Of a DNA stretch of 64,000 nucleotides, positions 7,078 through 16,619 are shown piece by piece. Under the pieces are notes generated by a model. That model ran no database searches. It saw nothing but the letters and a program-made list of their open reading frames with translations, and was not told the origin of the DNA. Source of the stretch: Melaminivora sp034675505 (GTDB lineage: Bacteria > Pseudomonadota > Gammaproteobacteria > Burkholderiales > Burkholderiaceae_C); contig JAUCDD010000027.1 in assembly GCA_034675505.1 (NCBI GenBank), positions 62,001-126,000 of the forward strand. Direction: 5' to 3'. Position 1 is the stretch's first letter. Every line of letters starts with the position of its first letter. The position numbers were made by a program, and so were the translations under genes.

Positions 7078-9138
7078 ATGGCCAACTCTCAACAGATGGC
7101 GAATGCGATCCGCGCACTCGCAATGGATGCCGTTCAACAGGCCAACTCCGGCCACCCTGGCGCGCCCATGGGCATGGCCGACATGGCCGTCGCGCTGTGG
7201 GGCCGGCATCTGAAGCACAACCCCGCCAACCCGCTGTGGGCCGACCGCGACCGCTTCGTGCTGTCCAACGGCCACGCCTCCATGCTGCTGTATGCGGTGC
7301 TGCACCTGAGCGGCTATGACCTGCCGCTGCAGGAGCTGAAGGACTTCCGCCAGCTGCACAGCAAGACCGCCGGCCACCCCGAGCACGGCATCACCCCGGG
7401 CGTGGAAACGACCACCGGCCCGCTGGGCCAGGGCATCACCAACGCCGTGGGCTTTGCGCTGGCCGAGAAGCTGCTGGCCAAGGAATTCAACCGCGGTGGC
7501 CACCAGATCGTGGACCACCACACCTACGCCTTCCTGGGCGACGGCTGCCTGATGGAGGGCATCAGCCAGGAGGCGCTGTCGCTGGCCGGCGCGTGGAGAT
7601 TAAACAAGCTGATCGCCCTGTACGACGACAACGGCATCAGCATCGACGGCCAGGTCGCCCCCTGGTTCATCGACGACACGCCCGCGCGCCTGCGCGCCTG
7701 CGGCTGGAACGTGATCGGCCCGGTGGACGGGCACGACGCCGACGCCGTGGCCGACGCCATTGCGCTGGCCAAATCCAGCAGCGACAAGCCCAGCTTCATC
7801 GTCTGCAAGACCGCCATCGGCCGCGGCTCGCCCAACCGGGCCAACACCGCCAAGGCGCACGGCGAGCCCCTGGGCGCCGACGAGATCACGCTGACGCGCA
7901 ACGCCATCGGCTGGAGCCACGCGCCGTTCGAGATCCCCGCCGAGGTCTATGCCGACTGGGACGGCAAGCAAAGCGGCACGAAGGCCGAAGCCGAATGGCA
8001 GCGGCGCTTCGATGCCTACGCCGCCGCGCACCCCGAGCTGGCCTCTGAATTCACCCGCCGCATGGCCGGCGACCTGCCCAAGCACTTCGCGCAGGTGGCC
8101 GTCGACCTGGTGGTGCAATCGCAAACCTCCGCGCAGACCGTGGCCAGCCGCAAGGCCAGCCAGATGGCGCTGGAGGCCTTCACCGCGCAGCTGCCCGAGC
8201 TGCTGGGCGGCAGCGCCGACCTGACGGGCTCCAACCTCACCAACACCAAGAGCACGCCGGCGCTGCGCATGGACCCGGAAACCGGCGGCGTGCTGCAGGT
8301 GGAAGTGGCCGTGGGCGACCAGACCGTGCACGTGGGCGGGCGCCACATCAACTACGGCGTGCGCGAGTTCGGCATGGCCGCCGTCATGAACGGCATCGCG
8401 CTGCACGGCGGCTTCATCCCCTACGGCGGCACCTTCCTCACGTTCAGCGACTACAGCCGCAACGCCATCCGCATGGCCGCGCTGATGAAGCTGCGCGTGG
8501 TCCACGTCTTCACGCACGACTCCATCGGCCTGGGCGAGGACGGCCCCACGCACCAGTCCATCGAGCACGCCGCCAGCCTGCGCCTGATCCCGCGCCTGGA
8601 CGTCTGGCGCCCGGCCGACACGGTGGAAACCGCCGTGGCCTGGAGCGTGGCGCTGTCCAACCGCGACCGGCCCACGGCGCTGCTGCTGTCGCGCCAGAAC
8701 CTGGCCCACCTGCAAAAGCGCGACCTGGGCGACATCTCGCGCGGCGCCTACATCCTCTCCGAGCCGCAGGACGCGGGCCTGAAGAAAAAGCCCCAGGCGG
8801 TCATCATCGCCACCGGCTCCGAGGTGCAGCTGGCCATCGCCGCGCAAAAGCTGCTGGCCGCGCGCAAGATCGCCGTGCGCGTGGTCTCCATGCCCAGCAC
8901 CACCACCTTCGACCGCGAGGATGCGCGCTACAAGCGCCTGGTGCTGCCCGACGGCCTGCCGCGCGTCGCCGTGGAGATGGGCGTGACCGACTTCTGGTGG
9001 AAGTACGGCTGCGCCGCCGTCGTGGGCATCGACACCTTCGGCGAATCGGCGCCCGCGCCGGTGCTGTTCAAGCACTTCGGCTTCACGCCCGAGAACGTCG
9101 CCGACACCGTGGCCGCCGCGCTGCGCCGCCGCAAGTAA
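7078..9138 (+). CDS. tkt: Transketolase
   Basis: A thiamine-diphosphate enzyme that exchanges two-carbon units between ketose and aldose phosphates in the pentose phosphate pathway. It is 686 residues, the standard bacterial length. The N-terminal TPP domain has ANSGHPGAPMGMADMAV, TTTGPLGQG and GDGCLMEGISQEALSLAG with the GDG...N diphosphate motif (YDDNGISIDG). The pyrimidine-binding domain has ELLGGSADLTGSN, REFGMAAVMNGIALHGGF and HDSIGLGEDGPTHQ; the C-terminal domain has FGESAPAPVLFKHFGFT. The ATG at 7078 (MANSQQMANAI) matches family N-termini. It runs 45 bp upstream of gap, so the two probably form one carbon-metabolism operon. It is divergent from murU. Confidence 0.97.
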   Translation: MANSQQMANAIRALAMDAVQQANSGHPGAPMGMADMAVALWGRHLKHNPANPLWADRDRFVLSNGHASMLLYAVLHLSGYDLPLQELKDFRQLHSKTAGHPEHGITPGVETTTGPLGQGITNAVGFALAEKLLAKEFNRGGHQIVDHHTYAFLGDGCLMEGISQEALSLAGAWRLNKLIALYDDNGISIDGQVAPWFIDDTPARLRACGWNVIGPVDGHDADAVADAIALAKSSSDKPSFIVCKTAIGRGSPNRANTAKAHGEPLGADEITLTRNAIGWSHAPFEIPAEVYADWDGKQSGTKAEAEWQRRFDAYAAAHPELASEFTRRMAGDLPKHFAQVAVDLVVQSQTSAQTVASRKASQMALEAFTAQLPELLGGSADLTGSNLTNTKSTPALRMDPETGGVLQVEVAVGDQTVHVGGRHINYGVREFGMAAVMNGIALHGGFIPYGGTFLTFSDYSRNAIRMAALMKLRVVHVFTHDSIGLGEDGPTHQSIEHAASLRLIPRLDVWRPADTVETAVAWSVALSNRDRPTALLLSRQNLAHLQKRDLGDISRGAYILSEPQDAGLKKKPQAVIIATGSEVQLAIAAQKLLAARKIAVRVVSMPSTTTFDREDARYKRLVLPDGLPRVAVEMGVTDFWWKYGCAAVVGIDTFGESAPAPVLFKHFGFTPENVADTVAAALRRRK

Positions 9139-9183
9139 TTTCCCTGCTTTCCTCCGTACTTCGCAACTCCAGGAGCTTCAACC

Positions 9184-10182
<999 letters not shown>

Positions 10183-10185
10183 TTC

Positions 10186-10309
10186 TCCCGCTCCCTCCCC
10201 CTCTGGGGGAGGGCTGGGGTGGGGGCCAGCGACGGCCGCCTCGCGCGACGCGGCACGCCAGAACCAGCCAGCCGCCGTCCCCACCTTCCCCAGAGGGGGA
10301 AGGAGCAAT
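10186..10309. repeat. Palindromic repeat B, copy 1
   Basis: Two GC-rich arms face each other: CTCCCCCTCTGGGGGAGG followed by GCTGGGGTGGGGG, and CCCCACCTTCCCCAGAGGGGGAAGG. They are separated by about 55 bases. The element lies immediately after the gap stop and could act as a transcription terminator or a miniature repeat. A second copy is at 43655-43755. Confidence 0.65.
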
Positions 10310-10353
10310 ACCGGCCTGCGGCAGCGCACGGCTCCTACACCGCCGCGCCACGC

Positions 10354-11403
10354 GTGCGGCCACACTGCGGAGCATCTTTTTGCTTCCCGCCGTGTGCCCC
10401 ATGTCCCCCCTCCCGCCGCTTCCTGCTCGTCTCCGCCGCCGCCCTCGGCCTGGCGCCCGCCGCCTGGGCCCGTGGCGCCAGCTCCGCAGCCCATGCGCTG
10501 GACTTCGACGCCTTCAACGCCGCCGATGATGCGCCCACGCTGGCCCAGGGCGCCCGCTCGGCCGCCGTGGCACGCGCGCAGATCCTGCTGGACCGCGCCT
10601 GGTTCTCGCCCGGCGAGATCGACGGCGCCTTTGGCCAGAACATGCGGCGCATGGTGCGCGCCTTCCAGCGTTCCGCGGGCCTGAAGGAATCCGGCCGCAT
10701 CGACCAGGACACCTGGAAGGCCTTGCGCGAGGCCAGTGGCGAGCCGCTGCTGACCCGCTACACCATCACCGACAAGGACGCCGCCGGCCCCTTCGAGAAA
10801 ACGCCCACCGACATGGCCGAGCGCGCCAGGATGAAGGCGCTGCCCTACCAGTCGCTGGACGAGATGCTGGGCGAGCGCTTCCACGCCAGCCCGGCCTTCC
10901 TGGGGCGCCTGAACCCGGGCACCAAAATCGCCGCCGGCAGCGAGATCGTCGTGCCCAACGTGCAGGCATCCAGGGTGCCCGCGCGCCTGTCGCAGAACAT
11001 CGAGATCGACAAGAGCGAGCGCGTGCTGTTCGTGCTGGACAAGGACGGCCAGCTGGCCGCCGGCTTTCCCATCAGCATCGGCAACGAGGACAACGACCCG
11101 CTGCCGCTGGGCTCCATGGCGATCAAGAACGCGGTGGACAACCCCAGCTTCACGTTCGATCCCCAGCTGCTCAAGTCGGCCCCGAAGGGCGCGGAAAAGG
11201 CCGAGATCCCGCCCGGCCCGAACAACCCCGTGGGCACCGTCTGGCTGGGCCTGAGCAAGCCGCACTGGGGCATCCACGGCACGCCCGACCCGGCCACCGT
11301 CGGGCACTCGGAGACCAATGGCTGCATCCACCTGACCAACTGGGACGCCGAGCGGCTGTCGCGCGTGATCAAGGTGGGCGCCAAGGTCGAGGTCAAGGCC
11401 TGA
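10354..11403 (+). CDS. L,D-transpeptidase (YkuD) with peptidoglycan-binding domain; start uncertain
   Basis: A periplasmic enzyme that makes 3-3 peptidoglycan cross-links or attaches proteins to the wall. A twin-arginine-like signal (SRRFLLVSAAALGLAPAAWA) leads to a peptidoglycan-binding domain (AQILLDRAWFSPGEIDGAFG) and a YkuD domain with the catalytic pattern HWGIHGTPDPATVGHS followed by NGCIHLTN (active Cys in NGC). No ATG is in frame. GTG 10354 opens the frame without a convincing ribosome-binding site. The natural start is probably the ATG at 10401, one frame off: removing one C from the six-C run at 10404-10409 would give MSPSRRFLLVS. The 3' end abuts repeat A copy 3. Confidence 0.88.
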   Translation: MRPHCGASFCFPPCAPCPPSRRFLLVSAAALGLAPAAWARGASSAAHALDFDAFNAADDAPTLAQGARSAAVARAQILLDRAWFSPGEIDGAFGQNMRRMVRAFQRSAGLKESGRIDQDTWKALREASGEPLLTRYTITDKDAAGPFEKTPTDMAERARMKALPYQSLDEMLGERFHASPAFLGRLNPGTKIAAGSEIVVPNVQASRVPARLSQNIEIDKSERVLFVLDKDGQLAAGFPISIGNEDNDPLPLGSMAIKNAVDNPSFTFDPQLLKSAPKGAEKAEIPPGPNNPVGTVWLGLSKPHWGIHGTPDPATVGHSETNGCIHLTNWDAERLSRVIKVGAKVEVKA

Positions 11404-11476
11404 AACGAGCGTTTTCAAGCCGAATCGCCTGCATGCCGGCGCCAATCAATGAGAGTGCGCTATCAAACATGTAGTG
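11404..11476 (-). repeat. Dispersed repeat A, copy 3
   Basis: The reverse complement reads TGTTTGATAGC, then ATTGGCGCCGGCATGCAGGCG and GGCTTGAAAACGC. It fills the gap between the L,D-transpeptidase stop and the M23 peptidase start, and supplies an alternative ATG (11449) to the latter. Confidence 0.75.
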
Positions 11477-12075
11477 TGAAAACGCTCGCGCGCGCCGGCC
11501 TGGCTGCCTGGCTGCCGGCCCTGGGCAGCGCGCTGGCGGGCGGCCCGGCGCCGCCCCATCCCTTGCCTGGCGACACCGCCGCCCTGGCGCTGCGCCAGCT
11601 CACGCTGCCGGTGCAGGGCGTGGCGCCCGAGGCGCTGGGCGACACCTTCGGCGACGCCCGCAGCGCCGGCCGGCGCCACGACGCCATCGACATTCCCGCC
11701 CCGGCCGGCACGCCGGTGCTGGCCGTGGAGGACGGGCGCATCGCCCGGCTGTTCCTCAGCCGGCCCGGCGGCATCACCCTCTACCAGTTCGACCCCTCGG
11801 GGCGCTACAGCTACTACTACGCGCACCTGCAGCGCTATGCCGAGGGCCTGCGCGAGGGGCAGGCCGTGCGCCGCGGACAGGTCATCGGCTATGTAGGCGA
11901 CACTGGCAACGCGCACGGCGGCCCGCCCCACCTGCATTTCGCCATCGCCCGGCTGCCGCCCGACCGCGCCTGGTGGAAGGGCGAGGCCCTCAACCCCTAC
12001 CCGGTGCTGCGCGGCGAGGGGCAGCAGCCCGCCGCCCCTTCCTTCGTCCCCCCATGCCCTGCCTGCCCGCCATGA
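11476..12075 (+). CDS. M23-family (LytM/NlpD-like) peptidase, exported
   Basis: A zinc metallopeptidase domain that cleaves or regulates cleavage of peptidoglycan peptides. A hydrophobic N-terminus (KTLARAGLAAWLPALGSALAGG) is a likely signal peptide. Metal-site motifs are HDAIDIPAPAGTPV (first His and Asp) and HLHFAI (last His pair), and YYYAHLQRY is also typical. The length of about 199 residues is a minimal M23 protein without LysM domains. GTG 11476 gives a clean signal sequence; ATG 11449 adds nine residues encoded by repeat A. It overlaps the next gene by four bases (ATGA). Together with the L,D-transpeptidase upstream it forms a small cell-wall cluster. Confidence 0.85.
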   Translation: MKTLARAGLAAWLPALGSALAGGPAPPHPLPGDTAALALRQLTLPVQGVAPEALGDTFGDARSAGRRHDAIDIPAPAGTPVLAVEDGRIARLFLSRPGGITLYQFDPSGRYSYYYAHLQRYAEGLREGQAVRRGQVIGYVGDTGNAHGGPPHLHFAIARLPPDRAWWKGEALNPYPVLRGEGQQPAAPSFVPPCPACPP

Positions 12076-12612
12076 AACCCCAAGACGTCCTGCATTTCTG
12101 GTTCGATGAAACCCCGCCCCGGCAGCGCTTCGCGCGCGACGATGGGTTCGACGCCGCCATCCGCGAGCGCTTCGGCGCGGTGCACGCCGCTGCCGTGCAG
12201 GGCGAGCTGTGGCCCTGGCGCGCCACGCCCGGCGGGCGGCTGGCCGAGATCGTGGTGCTGGACCAGTTCTCGCGCAACCTGCACCGCGCCAGCCCCCTGG
12301 CCTTTGCGCACGACCCCATGGCCCTGGCGCTGGCGCAGGAGGCCGTGGCCGCCGGCCTGGACATGCAGCTCGACCCCCGAGCAGCGCTCCTTCCTGTACA
12401 TGCCCTACATGCACAGCGAATCGCGCCTGGTGCAGGGCGAATCGCTGCGCCTGTTCGGCGCTCTGGGCCGGCCCGAGAACCTGGATTTCGCGCAGCGCCA
12501 CGCCGACATCATCGAGCGCTTCGGCCGCTACCCGCACCGCAACGCCGCACTCGGCCGCGCGAGCACGGCCGAGGAGCTGGCCTTCCTGCAGCAGCCCGGC
12601 AGCAGTTTCTGA
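12072..12612 (+). CDS. DUF924-family protein, frameshifted as read
   Basis: The first frame starts MKPQDVLHFWFDETPPRQRF and carries the family signature EIVVLDQFSRNLHR up to GLDMQLDP. The rest, QRSFLYMPYMHSESRLVQGE and onward to FLQQPGSSF, is one frame away. Deleting one C from the five-C run at 12374-12378 joins the halves into a normal-looking DUF924 protein of about 179 residues (helical, TPR-like; biochemical role unknown). The start codon overlaps the M23 stop, suggesting coupled translation. Either this is a sequencing indel or the gene has been inactivated recently, since no other damage is visible. Confidence 0.85.
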
Positions 12613-12660
12613 ACGAGAAAAAGCGGGCCGGCGCCTGCGGCGCGCCCGCGCCAGGAAGCG

Positions 12661-12687
12661 AAAAAAAGGCCGCCATCGCTGGCGGCC
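12661..12687 (-). terminator. Rho-independent terminator of the HPF/RaiA gene
   Basis: On the minus strand an eight-base-pair stem (GGCCGCCA / TGGCGGCC, loop GCGA) is followed by seven T residues. It lies 61 bases past the stop of the gene at 12748-13110. Confidence 0.85.
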
Positions 12688-12747
12688 TGGTGCCTTGCGG
12701 CGGTGCGCGGCGCGCGGGCGCGCACGGCGCCCGGCGCCCGGTGCGGC

Positions 12748-13110
12748 TCAGCTGCCGGCGGGGCGGCCGTCCGGCGTGCGGATGGTCTCGTGGCCCTGCT
12801 TGGCGCGGTGGCGGTCCTGGTCGTCGCCCACCACGCGGATCAGCTTCTCGATCGCCGCGTGGAAGGCCTCGGCCACGGTGTTGCCGTCGGCCTGGGCGCT
12901 CAGCGGCTGGTGGTTGGCCGGGCGCGCTTCCAGGATGCAGCGCTTGTCATTGGCGCCGCCCTTGCCCGCGTTGCTGTCCGAGAAGTGGATTTCCACGCGC
13001 GTCAGGTAGTCGCGGAAGCGGGCCAGCTTGGAGGTCGTTTCCTGCTGCGCCCACTGGATCAGCGACTCGCCGCCCTGGATGTTGTCGTCGGTCTGCACTT
13101 GCACTTGCAT
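12748..13110 (-). CDS. HPF/RaiA-family ribosome-associated protein
   Basis: A 120-residue short-form ribosome-hibernation family protein. The pattern MQVQVQTDDNIQGGESLIQW, then RVEIHFSDSNAGKG and CILEARPANHQPLSAQADG fits the beta-alpha-beta-beta-beta-alpha fold that binds the 30S decoding centre in stationary phase. It is followed by AFHAAIEKLIRVVGD. An AGGAGA ribosome-binding site precedes the ATG. It is a stand-alone gene with its own terminator, not next to rpoN as the classical hpf is, so it may be a paralogue with a specialised role. The N-terminal TDDNIQGGESLIQW differs from typical HPF, which begins with the 'I.G...' strand. Confidence 0.82.
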   Translation of the reverse strand: MQVQVQTDDNIQGGESLIQWAQQETTSKLARFRDYLTRVEIHFSDSNAGKGGANDKRCILEARPANHQPLSAQADGNTVAEAFHAAIEKLIRVVGDDQDRHRAKQGHETIRTPDGRPAGS

Positions 13111-13324
13111 GGGGTTCTCCTGTGTCCGTGTCGAGGGGTTGAAGGAAGGAAGAAAAGAAGGAAGCCGGCGGCGCAAGCGCCGGGGCTTGCAGGCATCATG
13201 CCCCAGCGCCGGCGGGGGTCCCGCCAGAATGCGCCAACAACCCCGGGTTGCGCCGGGCCTGTTCCTACAGCCGCTTGCCGGCTGCGGCGCCAGAATGCAT
13301 CTGGGTGAAGGAGCGTTTTTTTCC

Positions 13325-14200
13325 ATGCTGCACCCTGCCACCGAGCGCCTGAAGATCGGCCTGTCGGCCTGTTTTTTCCACGCCGACCCGACCCGGCCGC
13401 TGTTCACCAACAAGACCCTGCAATACGTCGAGCAGTCCATCGCCCACTGGCTGATGTCGGCCGGCGCGCTGGTGGTGATGGTGCCCTGCCCGACGGGCGA
13501 GACGGCGCGCGGCGACGTCACCCTGAAGCACTACGCCGAGTGGCTGGACGGCATGGTCATGCACGGCGGCAGCGACGTCTGGCCGGGCAGCTACGGCGAG
13601 GTGCCGCTCAAGGAAGCGTGGAACGGCGACCGTATCCGCGACCTGTACGACCTGGCCGTGGTCGAGGCCTTCGAGCAGCAGGGCAAGCCCATCTTCGGCG
13701 TGTGCCGGGGCCTGCAGCTGATCAACGTGGCCTTCGGCGGCACGCTCTACCAGGACATCGAGACCCAGCACCCCGGCGCCATGCGCCACCGCGACCCGGG
13801 CACCTACGACCAGCACTTCCACGAGGTGGACCTGGTGCCGGGCAGCCGGCTGGCGCGCCTGTACGCAGGCCAGGAGCGGGTGCGCGTCAACAGCATCCAC
13901 CACCAGGGCATCAAGGACCTGGCGCCGGGCTTCGACATCGAGGCCTGGAGCTGGCCCGATTGCGTGCCCGAGGCCATCCGGCGCAGCGCGCACCACGGGC
14001 GCAGCTACATCGCCGCCACCCAGTGGCATCCGGAATTTCGCGCGCGCAGCGGCGTGGTGCTGGACGACACGCCCATCCTGGACGACTTCCTGGCCGCCTG
14101 CCGGGCGGCGCGCTCGCGGCCGCGGCCCGGCTCCGGGCCCCTGCACATCCGCGACCGCGCCTCGCGCCTGCTGCGCCAGGCACTGCTGCGCAGGAGCTAG
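13325..14200 (+). CDS. Class I glutamine amidotransferase-like (peptidase C26, PuuD-type) hydrolase
   Basis: A 291-residue cytoplasmic hydrolase of the gamma-glutamyl-GABA hydrolase family. The nucleophile elbow FGVCRGLQLINVAFGG carries the catalytic Cys; the His/Glu pair is in ATQWHPEF. DGMVMHGGSDVWPGSYGE is the conserved oxyanion region. A GAAGGAGCG ribosome-binding site is 12 bases upstream. The substrate could be gamma-glutamyl-GABA, but no puu genes are nearby, so the specific role is open. The C-terminal 30 residues are Arg-rich. It is transcribed divergently from the HPF gene. Confidence 0.88.
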   Translation: MLHPATERLKIGLSACFFHADPTRPLFTNKTLQYVEQSIAHWLMSAGALVVMVPCPTGETARGDVTLKHYAEWLDGMVMHGGSDVWPGSYGEVPLKEAWNGDRIRDLYDLAVVEAFEQQGKPIFGVCRGLQLINVAFGGTLYQDIETQHPGAMRHRDPGTYDQHFHEVDLVPGSRLARLYAGQERVRVNSIHHQGIKDLAPGFDIEAWSWPDCVPEAIRRSAHHGRSYIAATQWHPEFRARSGVVLDDTPILDDFLAACRAARSRPRPGSGPLHIRDRASRLLRQALLRRS

Positions 14201-14240
14201 GGAGCGGGCGCCTTCCGGGCGCCTTGCGCGGGGCGAGGGG

Positions 14241-14714
14241 TCAGTGGTGGTGCCCGTGACCGCCATGCACATGGCGGTGGGCGATTTCCTCGGCCGTGGC
14301 GGCGCGCACCTCGGTCACCTTGCAGGCAAACCGCAGCGCGCGGCCGGCCAGCGGGTGGTTGCCGTCCAGGTGGACCTCGGCGCCCTTGATGCGGGCGACG
14401 TGGTAGACCATGGGCTGGCCGTCCGGCCCGGGGCCGCGCAGCTGGCCGCCGACTTTCACGCCGGGCGGGAATTCGCTCTTGGGAATGGTGCGCACCAGCG
14501 CCTCGTCGCGCGGGCCGAAGGCGTCCTGCACCTGCAGCTCGACGGTGGTGGCGTAGCCGGGCGCCTGGCCTTCCAGCGCGGCCTCGACCTTGGCGAAGAT
14601 GTTCTCGTAGCCGCCGTGCAGGTAGGCGACGGGGCCGCCGTCCAGGTCCTGGCCGGTGGCCAGGTCGCTCAGGCGATAGTTCAGGGTGACGGCGGTGTCC
14701 TTGGCGATGTTCAT
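14241..14714 (-). CDS. SlyD-type FKBP peptidyl-prolyl cis-trans isomerase
   Basis: A cytoplasmic prolyl isomerase and metallochaperone-like protein. The 157-residue product has TAVTLNYRLSDLATGQDLDG, VAYLHGGYENIFAKVEAALE (the insert-in-flap start) and GNHPLAGRALRFACKV, which are diagnostic of SlyD. It ends in a short His-rich tail (HRHVHGGHGHHH) that could bind nickel or zinc. Compared with Escherichia coli SlyD the metal-binding tail is much shorter. A zinc-type CDF exporter with a similar His tail lies 4 kb away. Confidence 0.88.
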   Translation of the reverse strand: MNIAKDTAVTLNYRLSDLATGQDLDGGPVAYLHGGYENIFAKVEAALEGQAPGYATTVELQVQDAFGPRDEALVRTIPKSEFPPGVKVGGQLRGPGPDGQPMVYHVARIKGAEVHLDGNHPLAGRALRFACKVTEVRAATAEEIAHRHVHGGHGHHH

Positions 14715-14802
14715 GGCGCGTTGCGGCTGGGGAAAAAAGAGGCGCCATTGTCGGCCATCGCCCGCGCCCGCGGCGCCAGCCCCGGCCCGGCCGGCCAATG
14801 GG

Positions 14803-15243
14803 TCAGTCGCGCACGCCGATGACCGGCGCCGCCTGCCCGCGCGGGTCCAGCGTGACCACCGCCTGCGGCGCCTCGGCCAGGCCGGGCCCGGGCATGCCGG
14901 ACTGGTCACGCTGGGCGGTGAACTGGCCGTCCAGGTACAGGAAGGTCAGGCAGCGCGCCACCTCCGCCAGGGCCTGGCCGGCGCTGGCAAAGCCCGACCC
15001 GGCCGGGCAGGCATCGCCGTCCAGCGCATAGCTCCAGGTGTCGCCGTCCTGGTCCAGCCGGCCCAGGTCGATGAGCTTGTCGCGCACGTTGCTGGCATAG
15101 ACGTGGCCGTGCCAGGCGTAGAGCGTGAAGCGGTGGGCGGCGTGCGCCGTGGGCGCCAGCTCAGGCGTGGGCGCGGCCTGGTCGGTGCCTTCGGGCAAAG
15201 GGGTGGTGCGCAGGGCGGCGGCGGAGGGCTGGGCGGTCAGCAT
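14803..15243 (-). CDS. Hypothetical protein, 146 aa
   Basis: I do not recognise this protein. From ATG 15243 it has a Thr/Pro/Ala-rich first 40 residues and then a compact domain with aromatic strands: HRFTLYAWHGHVYASNVRD, DTWSYALDGDACPAG, ARCLTFLYLDGQFTAQRD. The domain looks globular and soluble, with no signal peptide or membrane segment. The frame is open to 15372, but the extra N-terminus is low-complexity. It lies between the SlyD-type gene and the SDR gene on the same strand. Coding status rests on the ordered strand/turn pattern. Confidence 0.65.
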   Translation of the reverse strand: MLTAQPSAAALRTTPLPEGTDQAAPTPELAPTAHAAHRFTLYAWHGHVYASNVRDKLIDLGRLDQDGDTWSYALDGDACPAGSGFASAGQALAEVARCLTFLYLDGQFTAQRDQSGMPGPGLAEAPQAVVTLDPRGQAAPVIGVRD

Positions 15244-15442
15244 GGGGCAGGTCTCGCAAAAAGAGGGGGCGGGAAGGGCGGCGGCAGCGCTGCTGCGCCG
15301 GCCGGGCCTGCCTGCCATGCTAGGAAGGCCGCCCTGGCCACCGTGTAGGAAGGCGCCGGCCGCCCGTGCCATGCAGCGCCCGGCGCCCCTGCCCGCCTGC
15401 GGCCTGCGGGGCGGCTGGCGCCTACGGCCCTGCCGGGGGGCT

Positions 15443-16459
15443 TCAGCGCCGCCGCCGGCCCAGCCACCAGCCTGCGGCCAGGCCCAGGGTGCCCAGCGCC
15501 GCCACCGCGCCGGCCTTGGCTGCGGCGCCGCTCCGGCCCTCGCGCAGCCCGCCGTCCACCGAGGTCTGCAGCGACGGGCGAAACAGGTTGCCCTCGGACA
15601 GCGGCGCCGGATCGGCGCGGCGCAGCCCGAAATCGCTCAGGCGGCGCAGCAGCCGCGCCAGGCCGGCCGGGGCCACGGCATGCGCCACGCGCCCGGCCAG
15701 CGTGCCCATGCCCAGGAAGGTGACGGCGCGCGGGCGCGGGGCGTCGGCCAGGGCGACGATGGCCTGCGCCACGGCGCGCGGATCGACCATCGGCAGCGGC
15801 GGGCGGATGCGCCGGCCGGTGTAGTTGGCGCCGTGCAGCAGCCCGGGGGAATCGACGAAGGTGGGCGCCACGTCGCACACATGCACGCGCGGCAGGTCGG
15901 CCGCTTCGGCGCGCAGGCTCTCGGACAGCGCCCGCGCGCCCGACTTGCTGGCCGCGTAGGCGGCGGCGTAGGGCGTGGGCAGCCAGCCGCCCACCGAGAT
16001 CAGGTTCACCAGCAGGCCGTGGCCCTGGCGCCGAAAGCGCGCCAGCGCCGCGTGCGCGCCGTGCAGGTGGCCCAGCAGGTTGGATTCGATGACGCGCCGG
16101 TGCGCGGCCAGCGGCGCCTGGTCGAAGCGGCCGATGGCGCCCACGCCCACGGCGTTGACCCAGACGTCGATGCGCCCGAAGTGGCGCACCGCCTGGTCGG
16201 CCAGCGCCTGCACGGCCGCGGGGTCGGTGACGTCAGTGGGGATGCCCAGGGCGCGCCCGCCTTCGGCGCAGCAGGCCAGGGCTACCGGGGCCAGGGTGTC
16301 GGGGTTGCGCGCGGCCAGCACCAGGCGCGCGCCGCGCCGCGCAAAGGCCAGCGCCGTGGCGTGGCCGATGCCGCTGGAGGCACCGGCAATCACCACCACC
16401 GCGTCGGCGGGCAGGCAGGGGGACAGGGCGGGGGGCAGGGCGGCGGCAGCTGGGCTCAT
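15443..16459 (-). CDS. Short-chain dehydrogenase/reductase with C-terminal membrane anchor
   Basis: A 338-residue NAD(P)-dependent oxidoreductase. The cofactor motif is VVVIAGASSGIGHATALAFA, followed by the DVTD site, NAVGVGAIGRFDQ in the NNAG position and the catalytic YAASK (Tyr and Lys). After the SDR core (about residues 20-260) there is a 50-residue extension ending in a hydrophobic stretch (AGAVAALGTLGLAAGWWLG) and a poly-Arg end, which would place the C-terminus in the inner membrane. ATG 16459 is preferred; ATG 16486 would add nine residues. The substrate is unknown. Confidence 0.88.
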   Translation of the reverse strand: MSPAAAALPPALSPCLPADAVVVIAGASSGIGHATALAFARRGARLVLAARNPDTLAPVALACCAEGGRALGIPTDVTDPAAVQALADQAVRHFGRIDVWVNAVGVGAIGRFDQAPLAAHRRVIESNLLGHLHGAHAALARFRRQGHGLLVNLISVGGWLPTPYAAAYAASKSGARALSESLRAEAADLPRVHVCDVAPTFVDSPGLLHGANYTGRRIRPPLPMVDPRAVAQAIVALADAPRPRAVTFLGMGTLAGRVAHAVAPAGLARLLRRLSDFGLRRADPAPLSEGNLFRPSLQTSVDGGLREGRSGAAAKAGAVAALGTLGLAAGWWLGRRRR

Positions 16460-16545
16460 GGTGCTGTGGGGAGGAGAGTCGTACACGGCAGAGCGGCCAT
16501 TTTGTAACGGCCGGCAGGCGCCCCGGCGTAGGACGAGGGCGGCGG

Positions 16546-16612
16546 CCGGTGTTTCAGGCCGAAAGCGCCCCCTGCCGGCGCCAATGGCCGGGAGTTGGCT
16601 ATCGAAACAGGA
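16546..16612 (-). repeat. Dispersed repeat A, copy 4
   Basis: The reverse complement reads CTGTTTCGATAGCCAA, then CCATTGGCGCCGGCAGGGGGCG and TTTCGGCCTGAAA. It separates the DUF1439 lipoprotein gene from the SDR gene. Confidence 0.75.
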
Positions 16613-16619
16613 GCGCCGC

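Noticed and set aside
11449..11475. ATG 11449 as the certain start of the M23 peptidase
   Set aside because: This ATG and the next eight codons come from a repeat copy. GTG 11476 gives a cleaner signal peptide, so the ATG is listed only as an alternative.
12613..12660. Second terminator for the DUF924 gene
   Set aside because: The GC-rich segment has no T run on the plus strand; the nearby perfect stem with a T run belongs to the minus-strand HPF/RaiA gene.
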